Shown: positions 48,970 to 61,810 of the stretch, one piece after another
How positions within the stretch are numbered: the stretch's first letter is position 1
Layout of the letters: each line of letters begins with the position of its first letter
From: Cyclaneusma minus
Taxonomy: Eukaryota > Ascomycota > Leotiomycetes > Marthamycetales > Marthamycetaceae
DNA: 64,000 bases
Direction of reading: 5' to 3'
NCBI GenBank assembly: GCA_037179335.1
Contig: JAKZHN010000057.1
Span: 1-64,000 of the forward strand
Translations under genes and position numbers: made by a program
Notes under the pieces: generated by a model
What the model was told of the DNA's origin: nothing
The model's database searches: none
What the model saw: the letters and a program-made list of their open reading frames with translations, nothing else

Positions 48970-49850
48970 TTAAGCTTTTATTGTTTCAATAATAAAAAGG
49001 GGTTTATATAGTTTTTTATTAGCTTTTTAATTTTAAAGCATATATTTTTAATAAATAAAAACATTGAGTTTTTTTTTATTGAAATCTATAATTTTATATA
49101 ATTCTATATTCTTTTTTATATATTTATTAATAGTATTTTCAAGTTTTGCAATAATATATAATAATTTATAAATAAAATTTATATATTACAAAACAAAGTA
49201 TTTTTTATTATTTTTTATTTTTTATTATTATAAGCGAATTTTATTATAGCTGATTAATTTTTTTAATTTTTTTATTATTATTATAGCAATATTATATATA
49301 AACCTTTAAAATGTGGTTTATTTGCTTTATTTATTTATTTATTTAAGGGTAAAATATAACATTATATTTGCATATTATATAAAATTTATAATAAAAGTTT
49401 TTTTGTAATATATTGGTAATTATAAAATTATAATTCAATATAATAATTTTAAACAAATTTATAAAATGAATAATTTTATTAAAAACTAATTTTATTAGAA
49501 ATTGCATATTAATAATTTTAATTATATATATAAATTATATAGCTTTGGTATAATAATTTATTATTATTAAAATAATATTATATATTTTATTTATATATTA
49601 TAATTTTAATAAGCTTATAATAAAATTTTATATATTATAATTTTAATAAGCTTATAATAAAATTTTATAATTAATATATTTATAATTTATTGGCCGGAAA
49701 TAAAAATTGTAGCTAATTATAAAATATATATTGGCAAATTTTATTTTGCTGGCAAATATAATAATTATATATATAATTTTGTATTTTTGCCTTTATATTT
49801 GGTCAATAATATTTATAATACATTAATATTAATCTTTAATTTATTTTAAA
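48970..49850 (-). pseudogene. Ty3/gypsy integrase relic
   Basis: Minus-strand translation near 49830-49690 gives KYYWPNIKAKIQNYI followed by YYICQQNKIC, matching the zinc-binding domain of gypsy integrases (the first Cys of the CxxC pair is changed). Near 49060-48975 it gives FYLLKNICFKIKKLIKNYIN and PF, matching the C-terminal domain before the end of the polyprotein. Interrupted by stops; not functional. Confidence 0.6.
49594..49667. repeat. Two 37-bp tandem units
   Basis: The 37-bp unit beginning tatattataattttaataa occurs twice in tandem. Confidence 0.85.
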
Positions 49851-51054
49851 ATGGCCTATTAATTTATTATATAATATATTTATTGCAAAAATATATAATT
49901 GGTTTTTTTATGGAATATACTATTTTTAAATTGCTATTATTTAGTTTTGCGCAATATAAATTGGCTTTATATTTTTATTATATTTTTATTATTGTTTTAA
50001 ATTTTAAAAGTAAATACAAAGCTTGCTTTAATTATTTCAATTTTTAAATTTTTATAATTTAAATAAAATGCAATTTTTTGTTTGGAACTTTATATTTATA
50101 ATATATAAATAAAGCGTATAATATTAATTTTCCAATTTAATAACTTTAATTAAAATGCAATTGCTATATTTGCAAAAGCAGCTATAGTTTTTAAAAGTTA
50201 TATATTTAATATATAATTAAATAAATAGCAAAGCTTTTATTATAATATAAATGGTTTTTTTTTAATATTTTTATTTAAGTATGTTTTATTGCTTTTTTAT
50301 AATTCGGCTTATAAAATAAAAACTTAGCGTAATTTTTAATTTTTGTAATATATTTAATATTAAAATTATAGGGTTTTAATTTTATAGCCTATTTTGTTTA
50401 ATATTTATTAAGTTTTATTATATTTATAAAATAATATAAATTATTATAATTTAAAAGCATTTAGATTTTATAATATAAATTTTTAATATATTGCTTTTAA
50501 TGCTAAAAAGGATTTATAATTGCAAGCAATTTAATATTATATATTTGGTATATTAGCTTTATATTAATTAGTTTGCAAAATTAAAAAATTATTATATATT
50601 AATAATATCATATTAAATTATTTAAATTTTTAAATTATTTTAAAACTTTTGAAATTGCAAATTTAAAAGCATTATATATAATTTTCAAATATTTTATAAA
50701 ATTAAAATATTACAATATTAGCTTGCTTATAAATATATTTTTAATATATTAAAAGGCTTTTTACGCTTTTAAAAGCTATTTAAATAAGCCTTTATTATTA
50801 TTATTTATATTATGAATAAATAAATTGGTTATAAGCAATATAACTTTATTATATTTTAAAATAAATTATTTATAAAAGTTGGCTTATTTTAAAAATAATT
50901 GCAATTTTATATATATAATTAATATAGGCTATTTTTAAATAATATTTATTTTTTCCAATTTTATATATAAATTATTATTTTTTATTATAAAGCCTAAAAA
51001 TAATTTTTTTATTTATTTTAAATTTGTATTTGCTTTTTTTATAAAAAAATATTT

Positions 51055-51432
51055 TTATAATTTTTTAAATATAGCTTTTATATGCTTATTATATTTATTA
51101 GGGTTTTTGAAATAAATTAAAATATTATTAAAATAAATTATTATAATAATATTTAGAAAGTTTTTAAGCGCTATATTTATATAAATTTAGAATATAGCTA
51201 ATGTATTTATTAATTTAAATGGTATTATTAAATGTTTAAAATAGCTATACTTTATATAAAATGCCATTTTTTATTTATTTATTTTTTATATATAAATTTT
51301 ATAATATATATTTTTAAGATTTAATTTGGTAAAAATTTTGGCTTTTTTTAATTTAGCTAAAAATTTATTAATTAAGAAAAATAAATAGCGATTTTTAATA
51401 ATAATATTATTTAACTTTTTATAATTAATATA
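51055..51432 (-). pseudogene. Ty3/gypsy reverse transcriptase relic
   Basis: One minus-strand frame follows the gypsy reverse transcriptase in order: the LNNI-type start, LAKLKKAKIFTKLNLKN, MAFYIKYSYFKHLIIPFKL, then the catalytic box as IIYFNNILIYFKN, where the YLDD aspartates now read Asn-Asn, and KHIKAIFKKL. Differences from the family are nearly all C-to-T or G-to-A type, and stops fall at former Gln or Trp codons. The active site is at about 51109-51135. Confidence 0.8.
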
Positions 51433-52545
51433 TAAATATTAGCTATTCTTTTAATATAAATAATATAAGAGCTTTTGCTAGGCTTTTTAATTTGCAAATT
51501 CAGCTTTTTACTCATGTATTATTAATCTTTTTTTAAATATAATTAGCTGTTTTTTAAATAGCTTATAAATAAATTAATAAAATAAATTTATTTTGGTTTT
51601 TATAATATAATTTTAATCAAAATATACAAATAATATAGTAGCTTTTATTGCATTAAAAATATTATTAAAATAATTTGGTGTTTTTGGTTTTTTGCATTTT
51701 AGTTTTATTTTTTAACTTTAATTTTGCTATATATTTTTTATAAATATTTTTAATGCTTGGCAATTTACGATTTTAAAAATATATTTTCTTTTGTATTAAA
51801 ACTTTGGTTTTTTATTTAATATATATATAATAGGGGTTTTATTTAAATTTATAGTATTTTTTATAAGAAATATTTTTTTACTTATTTTATTAAATATTAT
51901 TTTATATAATTTAATATCATATTTTTAGCTTTTATATATAAAATATTTTATATATAATAATTTATTTATTTATTATATTTATAATATAAAGTATTACGCC
52001 TAATTGTTTTAATTCATCAAGCTTATTTTAAGCAATAATTTTATGTTTAATTTGGCATTTATAAATAAAGCTGGTTTTAGCTCAATTATAATATTTATTG
52101 CCTGCTTTTTTAAGCTAAAACATATTTAAAAATAAATTACATAAATATACGGGTATTTTATATATTTTAATACTTTGGCTTTTTATATTATTTTTATTAT
52201 TAGAAATTTTAATAAAGACTTTATAATATTATTTAATATTTATTTTATTTTTATTAAAAAAGCAAATTTATAAGTATTATATATATATATTGATTTATTT
52301 TTATCTTTTTGCAAATATTAATAATGTAAAATTTTTATTTAATTTATCATTAATAACAGCAAAACGGAAATTATATTTTAAATATTAACTGCAATTAAAT
52401 AATTAATTATTATATATTTTTATTTTATAAAAGAATTATTAAATTGGGCAATTATTGGCAATTTTCCTTTTTTTAATTATTATATTTATGCTTATAATTT
52501 ATAAAATTAGGGTTTTTAATTATATTTATTTAAATTATAATTATT

Positions 52546-52581
52546 ATAATTAAAGCTATAATTAAAGCTATAATTAAAGCT
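52546..52581. repeat. Three 12-bp tandem units
   Basis: ataattaaagct three times in a row. The left-edge copy of the element lacks this expansion. Confidence 0.85.
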
Positions 52582-54139
52582 ATTTTTATACAATTGGCTT
52601 TTTCTTTTGCAATTACTAAAGCTATTTTCTTTTAAAATATATGCTTTATTATTTGGCTATTTATATTTGCGGGTTTTATATTTAGGCTTTTAGCATTTCT
52701 TTTTTTATAAATGCAATGAAATAGGCTATAATTATTAAAATTATAATTAAAATATAAAAAAAGCCCGTACTAATTTCAACTGCATTGCTGGCCTTTATTT
52801 TAATAATAGCCGTTTTTTTTTGCTTTTGCAATTAGGTTAATATTGAATTATTGCATTATTCTTTAAAATATTATATAAAGTTTATAATTTATTATAATTA
52901 TTATATTTTTTTTAAATTGTTTATATTAAATATATTTTTGGCTTTAAATTGGAAATTAGACTTATTTTTTCGCTTAATATTTCCAGCTATATTAAATATA
53001 TATTATATATTAATTTATAATTAATTATTTTATTAAAAAATAAAATTTTATTTAATATTATTATAAAGCTTAAAAATAAATAAATCATTAAAAAATATAG
53101 AAAATACGTGTTTTATGAAAAAAAGCAAGATTTTTATTTTGCAATAAAATTCTTTAATTATTTTATTTTATTTTTAAGCTTTTTTAATAAATTAATTTAA
53201 TATATATAATATATATTATTATTTTGCACTTATTATATTTAATATTAAAGTTTTTTTTTAATTTATAATTTATTTAATAATATTATTGTATAATATATAT
53301 ATAGCTTTTAAATGCAATTACGGCGCAATATATATATATTATATTATTATTTCAAAAACAATTAAGGTTTCGTATTAAAATAATTTTATAAGCAATTAAA
53401 TTATTTATAATATTTATATATATTATATATATAATATAGCTTAATATTTAATATACGGGAATTTTTAAATATATAAAATCTTTTAGCAATTAATTATTTA
53501 TTATTGGAATTTAAGCTAAATAGGCTGCGTTTGCAAATAAGAATTGTAATTTTGGCTTATAATTTCGCATTTGTTTTTTAGTTTTAAATTTTTAAATAAT
53601 TTATTAAATAGCTGCGAAATTATTAAAATTAAAATTTATTTCTCTTTGGATTAAGCTAAAAACAAAAATAAAAGCTTGATTAATTTTGCTTTTGCGCAAT
53701 ATGCTTATACTTTTAAATAGGGCGCTTTAATTTTAAGCTTATTTAGGCTAATTTATATTAATAAATTGGCCTTTTAGCTAAAAAAGGCTATTAGGTGGTT
53801 TTTAATTTAAAATAAAAGGGCTTTTGGACTATTTTTAATTATTAATATTAATAGCGCGTTTATTAACATTATTAATAAATGCATTATTATTTTTATTAAA
53901 TACGGTTTTTTAATTTAGCGTACGAATTTTTCTGCTATTATTTTTAATATTAAGCTTTTTTAAAATTAGGCGAAATTGGCTTTTAAGGTTTTTAATAAAA
54001 CTTTTGCCAATAGAATTATTACCGGATTTATGGTTAGCAAATTGCGTAATTATTATTTTGCCAAATTATTGCCTTTTAAAATAAAAATAGCTATTTTATT
54101 ATAATGGCTAAAATTAAATTAATAAATAGAATATATTAT

Positions 54140-54320
54140 ACGTATTTTTTAGCTATAAAAGATAGCTGCTGCATTTTTTTAAAAAAATGGCAGCGCCTAA
54201 ATATTGTGCGCTAAAAGCCTTATTTAGCTTTTTTAATAAGCAACGCTTATCTTTTGGCGCATTTTTAGCGCATATGCGTTATAGGGTGCCCGCAAGGCGC
54301 CTTTCTTGGCCCTGTGTGAT
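54140..54320 (-). repeat. Terminal repeat copy, right end of the Ty3/gypsy element
   Basis: Contains the palindrome at about 54163-54195 and ends in ggccctgtgtgat. Less altered than the copy at 46595-46780. Confidence 0.6.
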
Positions 54321-55691
54321 ATTTTCAAAGTTATTATTTTATTTAATATATATTATACTATTAATTGGCAAAAAAGGTTTGGATATTTAATAAATACTAT
54401 ATGCTATTGGTATTTATTGGCAGCAGCGGAAAAATATATGGTAAAAAGAAACAATAATAAATTATTAAAACTTATTTGGCTTTTGGCTGGTTTTTAATTG
54501 GCTAGCGTATATACTATAATATTATTAATAATAATTTCGCTAATAAAAGTATTAATTAATTATATTATTATTAATAATTAAATAATTAAAAAAAACTTGC
54601 AATATAGCTATAAATTGAATTTGATGAAAACGACTGGCGGCGGTAATAATAGCTGATAAAACATTGGAAACCATTAAAAACTATTCAGAAAAGCGTTTTT
54701 AATGATTTAAATAAATATCGCTTTAATTGCAGCCATTAAAATTGCATAAAAAGCGTGCTAGCGATATTGGGATTAAAAACTATTAAAACTCTTATTTTTA
54801 AAGCCGCCATTATTATTAAAATCGGTCCAAAAACCGTTTAAATAGCATTGGCGGACTCCCAAAAATAAGGAAAATCGATTAAAAAGGGTTTTAACCGGGT
54901 TGCTTTCAAAAACGCGATTTACCGTGGTATATATAAATGAATTTATTTATTTAATATAATATATTAGGCCATAGTTTGAATAAATATCCTAATTATAAAT
55001 ATTTAAAACGCTTTCAAATTTCTATTTTTTAATAATTTTTTGCATTCCGTTATTTCTTTCTAATATTCTGCCTTTAATATTTTTGCTTTCCAGCTCGTTA
55101 ATTTTATTTTGGCTCAAAAATCCTTCTATTTTTAATTTTAATTTAAAAAAGAAAAAGATATAAAAAAGATTCTTATACTATTAAAAAGGTTTAAAGAACA
55201 GGCTTATTTATATATTTTAAATATTTTTTATAGCCCGGCCTATTTTTTTTATAAAATAATCAATTTTTATATTTTTGTTATTAATATAAATATATTGGCC
55301 TATTTTAAAAATTAGGGCTTTAAAATAATAAATATTGGCATTTTGCTTATAACGGTTAATTAATTATTAAGCCAGAATTTGAAATTGGATAAAAATTCGC
55401 TTTATCCGGTCCGCAATTATATTGGCTTTATAAAATTTTTGTTTTTAGGCTATGCTTATATTTAAAAACATAAGGCTAACATATTTTATACCCATTTGCA
55501 AATGGAATTTATAATTGGCAAAAAATAGCATTATCCTTTTAATTTTAAATATTTAATTATTAAAAATAAATTTCGCTAATAATAGCAAATTTACCCAATT
55601 ATTTTAGGCAAAAAATATAAACCTTTTGTAATATTATTTTAAATAAGCGTTAAATTATTTCGTTTATTTATTTATTTTAAAATAAAAATAA

Positions 55692-55959
55692 AATAATGGT
55701 TTTAATCCAATTTCAAGCCTTTTAAATAAATGCTTTCAAAATTAAGAATAAATTCGGTTTTTTTATTTAAAATAATATTATTGGAAATGCTATAAAAATA
55801 ATAAATTTTATTAATAAAGGCTTTTACAAGCTTTTTAGCTTCAAAATTTATAATAAAAATAAAATAGCATATTTTGGTAAATTTATATATTATTATAATA
55901 ATATATTAATAGCTGCAGCCATTTTTAATGCATTTAAATGAAGGTATAATATAATCCAT
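55692..55959 (-). pseudogene. Ty3/gypsy integrase catalytic-core relic
   Basis: The minus-strand frame starts MDYIIPSFKCIKNGCSY and continues through YKFTKICYFI, EAKKLVKAFINKIYY and KGLKLD. It follows the family pattern around the first two catalytic aspartates, here altered. Only a few stops interrupt it. Confidence 0.75.
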
Positions 55960-57349
55960 TAAAATATTTAATTAAGCCTTAAAAGAAATTGCTAGAAATT
56001 GCAAAAATCCAAAAAGTAATAGCTTAAAAAACCTGATTTTATTATAAAGTTTATATTTCTTAATATATTTTGCAGTATTTTAAAATATTTTAAACCATTA
56101 ATAATATTAATAAACATTTACCAAAATTTTAACCCTTTTTAAATATCCAGCTATAATTATAAAATAATGCCTATAAATAATTTAAATTACCAAATTAAAG
56201 GTATTAAAAAATATTTATACCCGATTTGCGCTTTTTAGGCTTTTTAATATAATTGATTTATTTAAAAAAAGAAATTCAATATTCATTTTTTGAAAATCTA
56301 ATATAAAATGTATTTAACCAGGCTTCAAAATTTTTATTTTTTAAAGCCACTAATGCCAATATTGCAATTTTTAATTTTTTAATAATTTTTTTAATAATGT
56401 TTTTAATTGGTTTTCCAAATTTTATTCCAAATTTGGAATTAATATTGGAATAAGCTAAAGTTCCTTTAAATTTATTGTTAGGTTTTTTAATGCCTTAAAT
56501 AAAAATTCTAATTTTGGTAGCAGTATTTTTAATTTATATTGCAATTTTTTATTTTTAATATCTTGGGGTTGGTTTTTCAAAAGCCTATTTAATGCATTTG
56601 GGTTTATTCCTTAAAATTGTAATTTCTAAATAATTTTAAAATTAACGCTAAAAAAATATTAAATCAATAAACCTGCCTTTAATTTAACTATTTAAATATT
56701 TAATTATTATAAAGTATTTTTAATTATTATAATTAATTTAATTTTAATTTTAATTTAATAGTTTTTAAAGTTTTGTTTTTTATTCCTTTAGGCATTTAAT
56801 AATAGCTAAAAGCTTTTTATTATAGATTTTATAATTGTATTTTATAGAATTACAGATTTTAAGAAAATAAATTATAGATTAAAAAATTCCATTATTTTTA
56901 TATTAAAAGAGTATCCTTTTTAAAGCATAATTTAAAGTATCCGTTTTTAAAATTATTCTTTTATTATAATTAAAAAAAGCCAGGATTAAGGCTAAAATAA
57001 ATATTTATTTAAATTTATTAAATTCTTCTTATTAAGCCTTTTTTAAACCTATTTTCTTTTCTTTTTAATTAGATTATTTAATGGTTTAGCAATTTTGGAA
57101 AAGTTCCGAATAAACTTTTAATAAAAATTGGTAAATTTTATAAACTTTTAAAGGTTTTAAATAAAAATTGGTAGTTTTTAAATTATAATAGCGAATATTT
57201 TATTTGGGTTTATTTTTATACCATTTAATACGGATAATTTTAAATTTATATTTAAAAATATTAATTTAAAGGCCTGTATATTTTAAGCGGTAAACCATTT
57301 TCCAAATATGTTTTTTATGCTTTTTTAAATTATTTAAAAAATCAAAATA

Positions 57350-57690
57350 TTATTTAAATAGGCTATATATATTTAATTTAGTAAATTAAATTAAATATTA
57401 TTAATATAATATAAAAAAAAGCCGAAGCATTATAAATTTTAAAAAATACAACTAATAATTTAAAAAGGCGAAAGCGGATAATAAATGCTATTTTTTATTT
57501 GTTTTTTTATTTTTTATTTTTAGCTTATTAAATTCAGCAATGATATTAAATTTGGTATAAATTTTGGCCTTATATATAGCATTTAGGGTTTTTTTAATTA
57601 GGTATAAAAAATACCACTTTTTGACGATGATATTATTTAAGCCTTTATAATTTTAATAAAATTTAATTCCCCCTTTTAATTTGGCTACTA
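57350..57690 (-). pseudogene. Ty3/gypsy reverse transcriptase relic, second element
   Basis: The minus-strand frame gives GGIKFYYNYKGLNNIIVK, then LIKKTLNAIYKAKIYTKF and NIIAEFNKLKI, which align well to the N-terminal half of gypsy reverse transcriptases. A frame change near 57490 is followed by a weaker match to the palm region. Confidence 0.75.
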
Positions 57691-60680
57691 ATGATAATAA
57701 TGCTATATATTTGGATTTTAATTTCCAAATAAATTGATAAAAAAATTATTTATTAAGCTATTTTTTAATATATTTTAGTTTTTTTAATAAAAGGGGCCGA
57801 TTTTTATAATAAAATAGTTTTATACCAAATACTAGTTTAATTTTATAATTTTATAATTGCCTAGAAAATAATTTATTGGCTTTTTTCGGAAAAAAGGTAT
57901 TTAATATATTATAAAGCTATTTAAAAAGCTTATTTTAAATTTCCTTATTATTTAAATTAGTCTTATTTTTTATAAATTTGGCAATTTCTTTTCATAATCC
58001 TGCTTAGCCTATTTATATTTTAAAAATTATAGGTTTTTTTTAAAAAAGTAATAAAAGGCTAGAAAATTATTATAAATAGGTGTAAATAAAAAGCATAGTT
58101 TATTTGGGTATTTTTAGCTTATAAAAATATTTCTTATACCAAATTTAATGGTTTTAAAAGCTTTTTTCGCCAAATACGCAATTTCTTTAATTTTAAAATA
58201 TTGTTTAGAGTTTTCTAAATAATTTTTATATATTAATTTTAATGCCTTTTATATTTGGCCTAAATTAATGGGTTTTTAATATTAATTAAAAAGTATAAAT
58301 AGGGGTATTTAATAATAAAAATATTGCCGTTTTTAGTTTTTTAGTAATAATACGGATTTTATTTGCCATTTTTTTAATAGGGTATAAAAATTTAGGAAAA
58401 TTGCTGTATATTATACGGGCTTTGGTTTTAGGTTTATTTAAATTTGGATTTTTTTTATAATATAAAATTTTTATTCGAAAATAAAAATTTAATTAATTTT
58501 TTTAAAAAATGCTTTTTTAAAAAGTATATTGGGTTTTTTATTATTATTATAATTTATAATAAACAAAATATAAAATATTATAAAAAATATAAAAAATATA
58601 AATATAAATATAGAAAATATAAAGGATATTATTTTAAAAATTGGTTTTTTTCCGGATTTTTTTAACGGGGTATTATAAAAGAAATATATTAGTATTAAAT
58701 AATATTTTTTTAGCCCAGTTAATAATTGGATCATAGATTTTTAGCTATAAGAATTTAAAAATAATTAATATTATTTTAAAAAAATTAAAAAAGGCCTATT
58801 TTTTAAAATGGTTTTAAATAGCAATTTTAGCCATTAATATTTAAATAATTAAAAAAGCAGGTTGTTTGATAGCCAAGGCCAATAGCCTAGGCTAAAAAAA
58901 ATTAATAAAAGTAAATTATATATTTTAGCAAGTCTTTTATTAATAAAACCAATGCTAAATTATTTATTATTAATTAAAGCTTTTATAAATAAATTTATAT
59001 GCTTGGGAAATAAAACAAATTAACCAGTATTAATTATAAGGCTTTGCTAAAATAAATGCAAAATAGTGTTTTATTTTATAGGCTTTAAAGCTATAAAAAT
59101 ACTATATTAATTAATAATATATTTTTTGGTGTTTTTTAGCTGCAATTTAAATTGGAAAATTGCTATTTCCCAATTAAAAATATTTATTTTGACCAAATTC
59201 GGGAAAAGGGAAAATATATTTTGGATTTTTAAATTAAAAAAGTTGGAATTAGTAAAATATTGTTTTAAATGCTATTTTAGCTAATTTTGCTATAAATGCT
59301 GCTTTTGTTAATTGTTTTATTTATTATAGCCAAATACTAGCCCTATTTGTTTTTTCGATTATTAAACTTTTTCCGATTTTTTTAATTTTTTTTTATTTGA
59401 ATTCGAGGTTTTTAAAGCCAGGTATAAATAGGGATTTATTTTAGGGCTAATTATCTTTATACTAATTGCCAAAAATAAAGCTATTGGCTATATTTTTAAT
59501 ATTTACGGCCAGTTTTTTAATGCATTTACGGCTTTGGTATTTTGGTTTTTTATAATAAAAATAAAAATTATATTTATAGCAATATTTTTGCTATTAAGTT
59601 TTGGAAAATGCTTAAATAGCGGTAAATATAACGTTTAAAATTATGGGATTATTTTAATTAAAGTATTTTTGAATTTAATTTGCAAAAATTAAAATAAAGG
59701 CCTTATTAATTATAATTTGCAATTTTTTAATATAATATTTTTAATGCAATTATTAATATATTAAAAGGTTTTTATTTATTTAGTATATTTATTATTTACA
59801 AGAGTTTTTTTTAAAAATATTTAATACAATTGGCCAAAATATTAGAAATTTTATTGCGCAATTTAGTAATTTTTATTTTATTAAACCAATTAGCCAATTA
59901 TGCTTTAAATTCAAATTTCAAATAAAATGCAGCAAGGCTTTAATTTTCCTTTAATTTTAGCTTTTTTAAACCTTTTTTGGCTGTTTTGTATTTATTTAAA
60001 ATAATATAAATTTTTATCAAAGTATTATATAAAGCTTTTGTATTTTTCCAAAGCTATTTAAAAAAAATTAAATGCAATTTTTTTTAAAGCTTGTATAATA
60101 TTAATATATAGTTTTGCCTTTAATTATTTTAGTAAAAAAAATTATTTATTTATAATTAATATTATAAATAATATTATTAATTCAAAAAGCGCAGCGCAAT
60201 TTTAATTTTTAAACCAGGAATCCTTTTTAATATTTTAAGGGATTTTTATTTTTTTAATGAATGTTTTAAATTTTTTAGCGCAGCGGCGTAAATAGCCAAA
60301 AAAATATTATTTTAAAATAAAAAATAATAGCTTTAATATTAATAAGCTAATTTTAAAGTTTGGCAATTTTAATTGCATATATATTAGATTTTTGTTATTA
60401 TTATTTAATTGGCTAAATAAATTATTTATAGCTTTATTAATATTATATAAAAAGGGTTTTAAACAAATATAATTTTCAATTATAAAATTAGCAAGGATTT
60501 TTTTTTTAAAAAAAACGGTATTAAAATTAATGCTATTTCGTTTTTTACCGATAAAATATTTAAAAGCGGCTTTAAAATATAAAAGTTTTATAATTTTAAA
60601 TTGCTTAGCTATTGCGTTTATAGCAGCTATAATAAATATAAAAAATATAGCGCAAATTTCTTATTTTAAAAATTTAAAAA

Positions 60681-60728
60681 TTTATTAAATTATAAGGTTT
60701 AAAATTTATTAAATTATAAGGTTTAAAA
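60681..60728. repeat. Two 24-bp tandem units
   Basis: tttattaaattataaggttt plus four A, repeated directly. Confidence 0.85.
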
Positions 60729-61050
60729 TAAAAATACGCAAAATTTGGAATTGAATTTGGGATTTATGCAATTTTAAACTGCTATTCTTTTGCAAAATAA
60801 AAAGCTGTAATTATTTTAAAGGAATTTAAGTCGAATTAGCTTATAAAAAAAATTATAAATTATTACGGTAATTTAAAGGCAAGGTAAAAATTAGAATAAA
60901 GCAATATTATAAGCTAAAAAAAAAGTCTCCAATCTTGCAAAATTTTAAAGATTTTGCAGGCTAGCGCAAAGCGCTAAAAGCACGTGCCTGATATATAAGG
61001 CTAAAGGCTAAGGGCTCGGGGCACGTGCCTGAGGCACCTAAGGTCAGTAT

Positions 61051-61304
61051 TGTGACAAGTTTTTAACTAAAAGTTTATAGAAATCCGTTTAGATTCCCGT
61101 ACCCTGAAAATAACAGTTATTTATAAACAACCAATTAATAATTAATTACCGTTGTTAAAATCCAACCGTTTTACTAAAATCCAACCGTTTTACAACTATT
61201 AATTAAAAGCAACTATTATTTTAATTTAACAACCAGCCTTTGATTATAGATTTTTATAGCAACAGTTATTTAATATGCCAACAGGGATTTGACCGTTTCT
61301 TGGC
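61051..61304. other. Right edge of the AT-rich block
   Basis: Composition returns to gene-like by about 61290. Holds a tandem pair of 19-bp units at 61157-61193 (aaaatccaaccgttttac). Read on the opposite strand these resemble the gtaaaatggttg words at the left edge of the block. Confidence 0.5.
61157..61193. repeat. Tandem pair of 19-bp units
   Basis: aaaatccaaccgttttac at 61157 and again at 61176. Confidence 0.9.
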
Positions 61305-61648
61305 TCAGTATCGCGCCGTTAATGTAACCTGGAACTCAATCAGTGATTTTTGGATATCTGGTATAATAGCTGCGCGGATTCGCTGTGGTGTGGGTTTGTA
61401 GGGCTCGATAACAAAAGCACTAACCACCAAGCCAGGTCCCGTAGGACGATAGCACTTCCATTTGTGGTGGTTCCGACTGGACAGGTATGCTTCAGTATAT
61501 ATCTTACGTTCAATAATCCAGACAAGCAGAGTTTGCGGAGAGACCGGCACTCACCGAAAGAGCCGCCACAGCTCGCATTGATACACCACGTTTCAGGTAC
61601 CCTGACCAACGTCGGTAGGAAAGTATATATCTTAGAATAGAAGTGCAT
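61305..61648 (-). CDS. Small protein candidate, 92 aa, unknown
   Basis: Model: exons 61648-61555 and 61489-61305 on the minus strand with a 65-nt intron (gtgagt...ctgaag); the phase is consistent and no stop falls before the end. The start MHFYSKIYTFLPTLV resembles a weak or decayed signal peptide, followed by ETWCINASCGGSF, then after the splice NHHKWKCYRPTGPG and a C-terminal part without cysteine. An in-frame ATG at 61735 would extend it to 121 aa. The support is the splice fit and the protein-like second exon; the product is not recognised. It diverges from the 12-cysteine gene across about 160 bp and lies directly at the edge of the AT-rich block. Confidence 0.4.
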
Positions 61649-61770
61649 AGGAATTGCCAGGTATAAAGAGGTGCTGTATTCTGCGGCCAGATTGAAACGA
61701 GTTTTTCCAAGTGAACAAGATATAAGAAAGCGCATCACACTTCTATCTCACCCTCCACACCTCATCTCCT

Positions 61771-61777
61771 TATAAAA
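61771..61777 (+). promoter_or_regulatory. TATA-box-like element of the 12-cysteine gene
   Basis: tataaaa 34 bp upstream of the start codon at 61811, followed by a C/A-rich leader (ccacatccacccccaaa). Confidence 0.5.
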
Positions 61778-61810
61778 ATCCCACATCCACCCCCAAACCC
61801 CCTTGCAAAA

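Larger units (their letters stand above)
46595..54320 (-). mobile_element. Ty3/gypsy LTR retrotransposon, near full length, RIP-degraded
   Basis: Recognised from order and content on the minus strand. A terminal sequence of about 180 bp lies at each end in the same orientation (46595-46780 and 54140-54320). Reading leftwards come a gag-like region matching 1-1921 of the window (52187-54140), a reverse transcriptase relic (about 51432-51055), and integrase zinc-binding and C-terminal relics (about 49850-48970). This is the Ty3/gypsy order. The total of about 7.7 kb is a reasonable size. Every frame is broken by stops at former Gln/Trp codons. The terminal repeats do not start and end with TG/CA and no target duplication could be matched, so the exact ends are provisional. 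Confidence 0.6.
54321..61050 (-). mobile_element. Second Ty3/gypsy element, RIP-degraded, ends uncertain
   Basis: The AT-rich block continues with a second reverse transcriptase relic (about 57690-57350) and an integrase core relic (about 55959-55692), both on the minus strand and in the correct order. It differs in sequence from the first element: the reverse transcriptase segment reads AKIYTKFNIIAEFNKLKI here and AKIFTKLNLKN there. Terminal repeats were not found. A less AT-rich stretch at 54640-54930 and another at 60960-61045 (two gcacgtgcc words) may be near its ends. Confidence 0.5.

Noticed and set aside
54187..54497. Two open frames of 63-67 codons near the element end
   Set aside because: They cross the end of the terminal repeat into unrelated DNA and show no domain; chance frames in less altered sequence.
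58444..58734. Lys/Tyr/Ile/Phe-rich frames of 73 and 81 codons in AT-rich DNA
   Set aside because: Composition simply reflects poly-A/T sequence; both strands give equally open frames.
40141..61050. Possible mitochondrial DNA or bacterial insert because of extreme AT content
   Set aside because: Readable fragments are Ty3/gypsy polymerase and integrase with C-to-T type damage, and the block is flanked by normal nuclear genes; no mitochondrial genes or rRNA seen.
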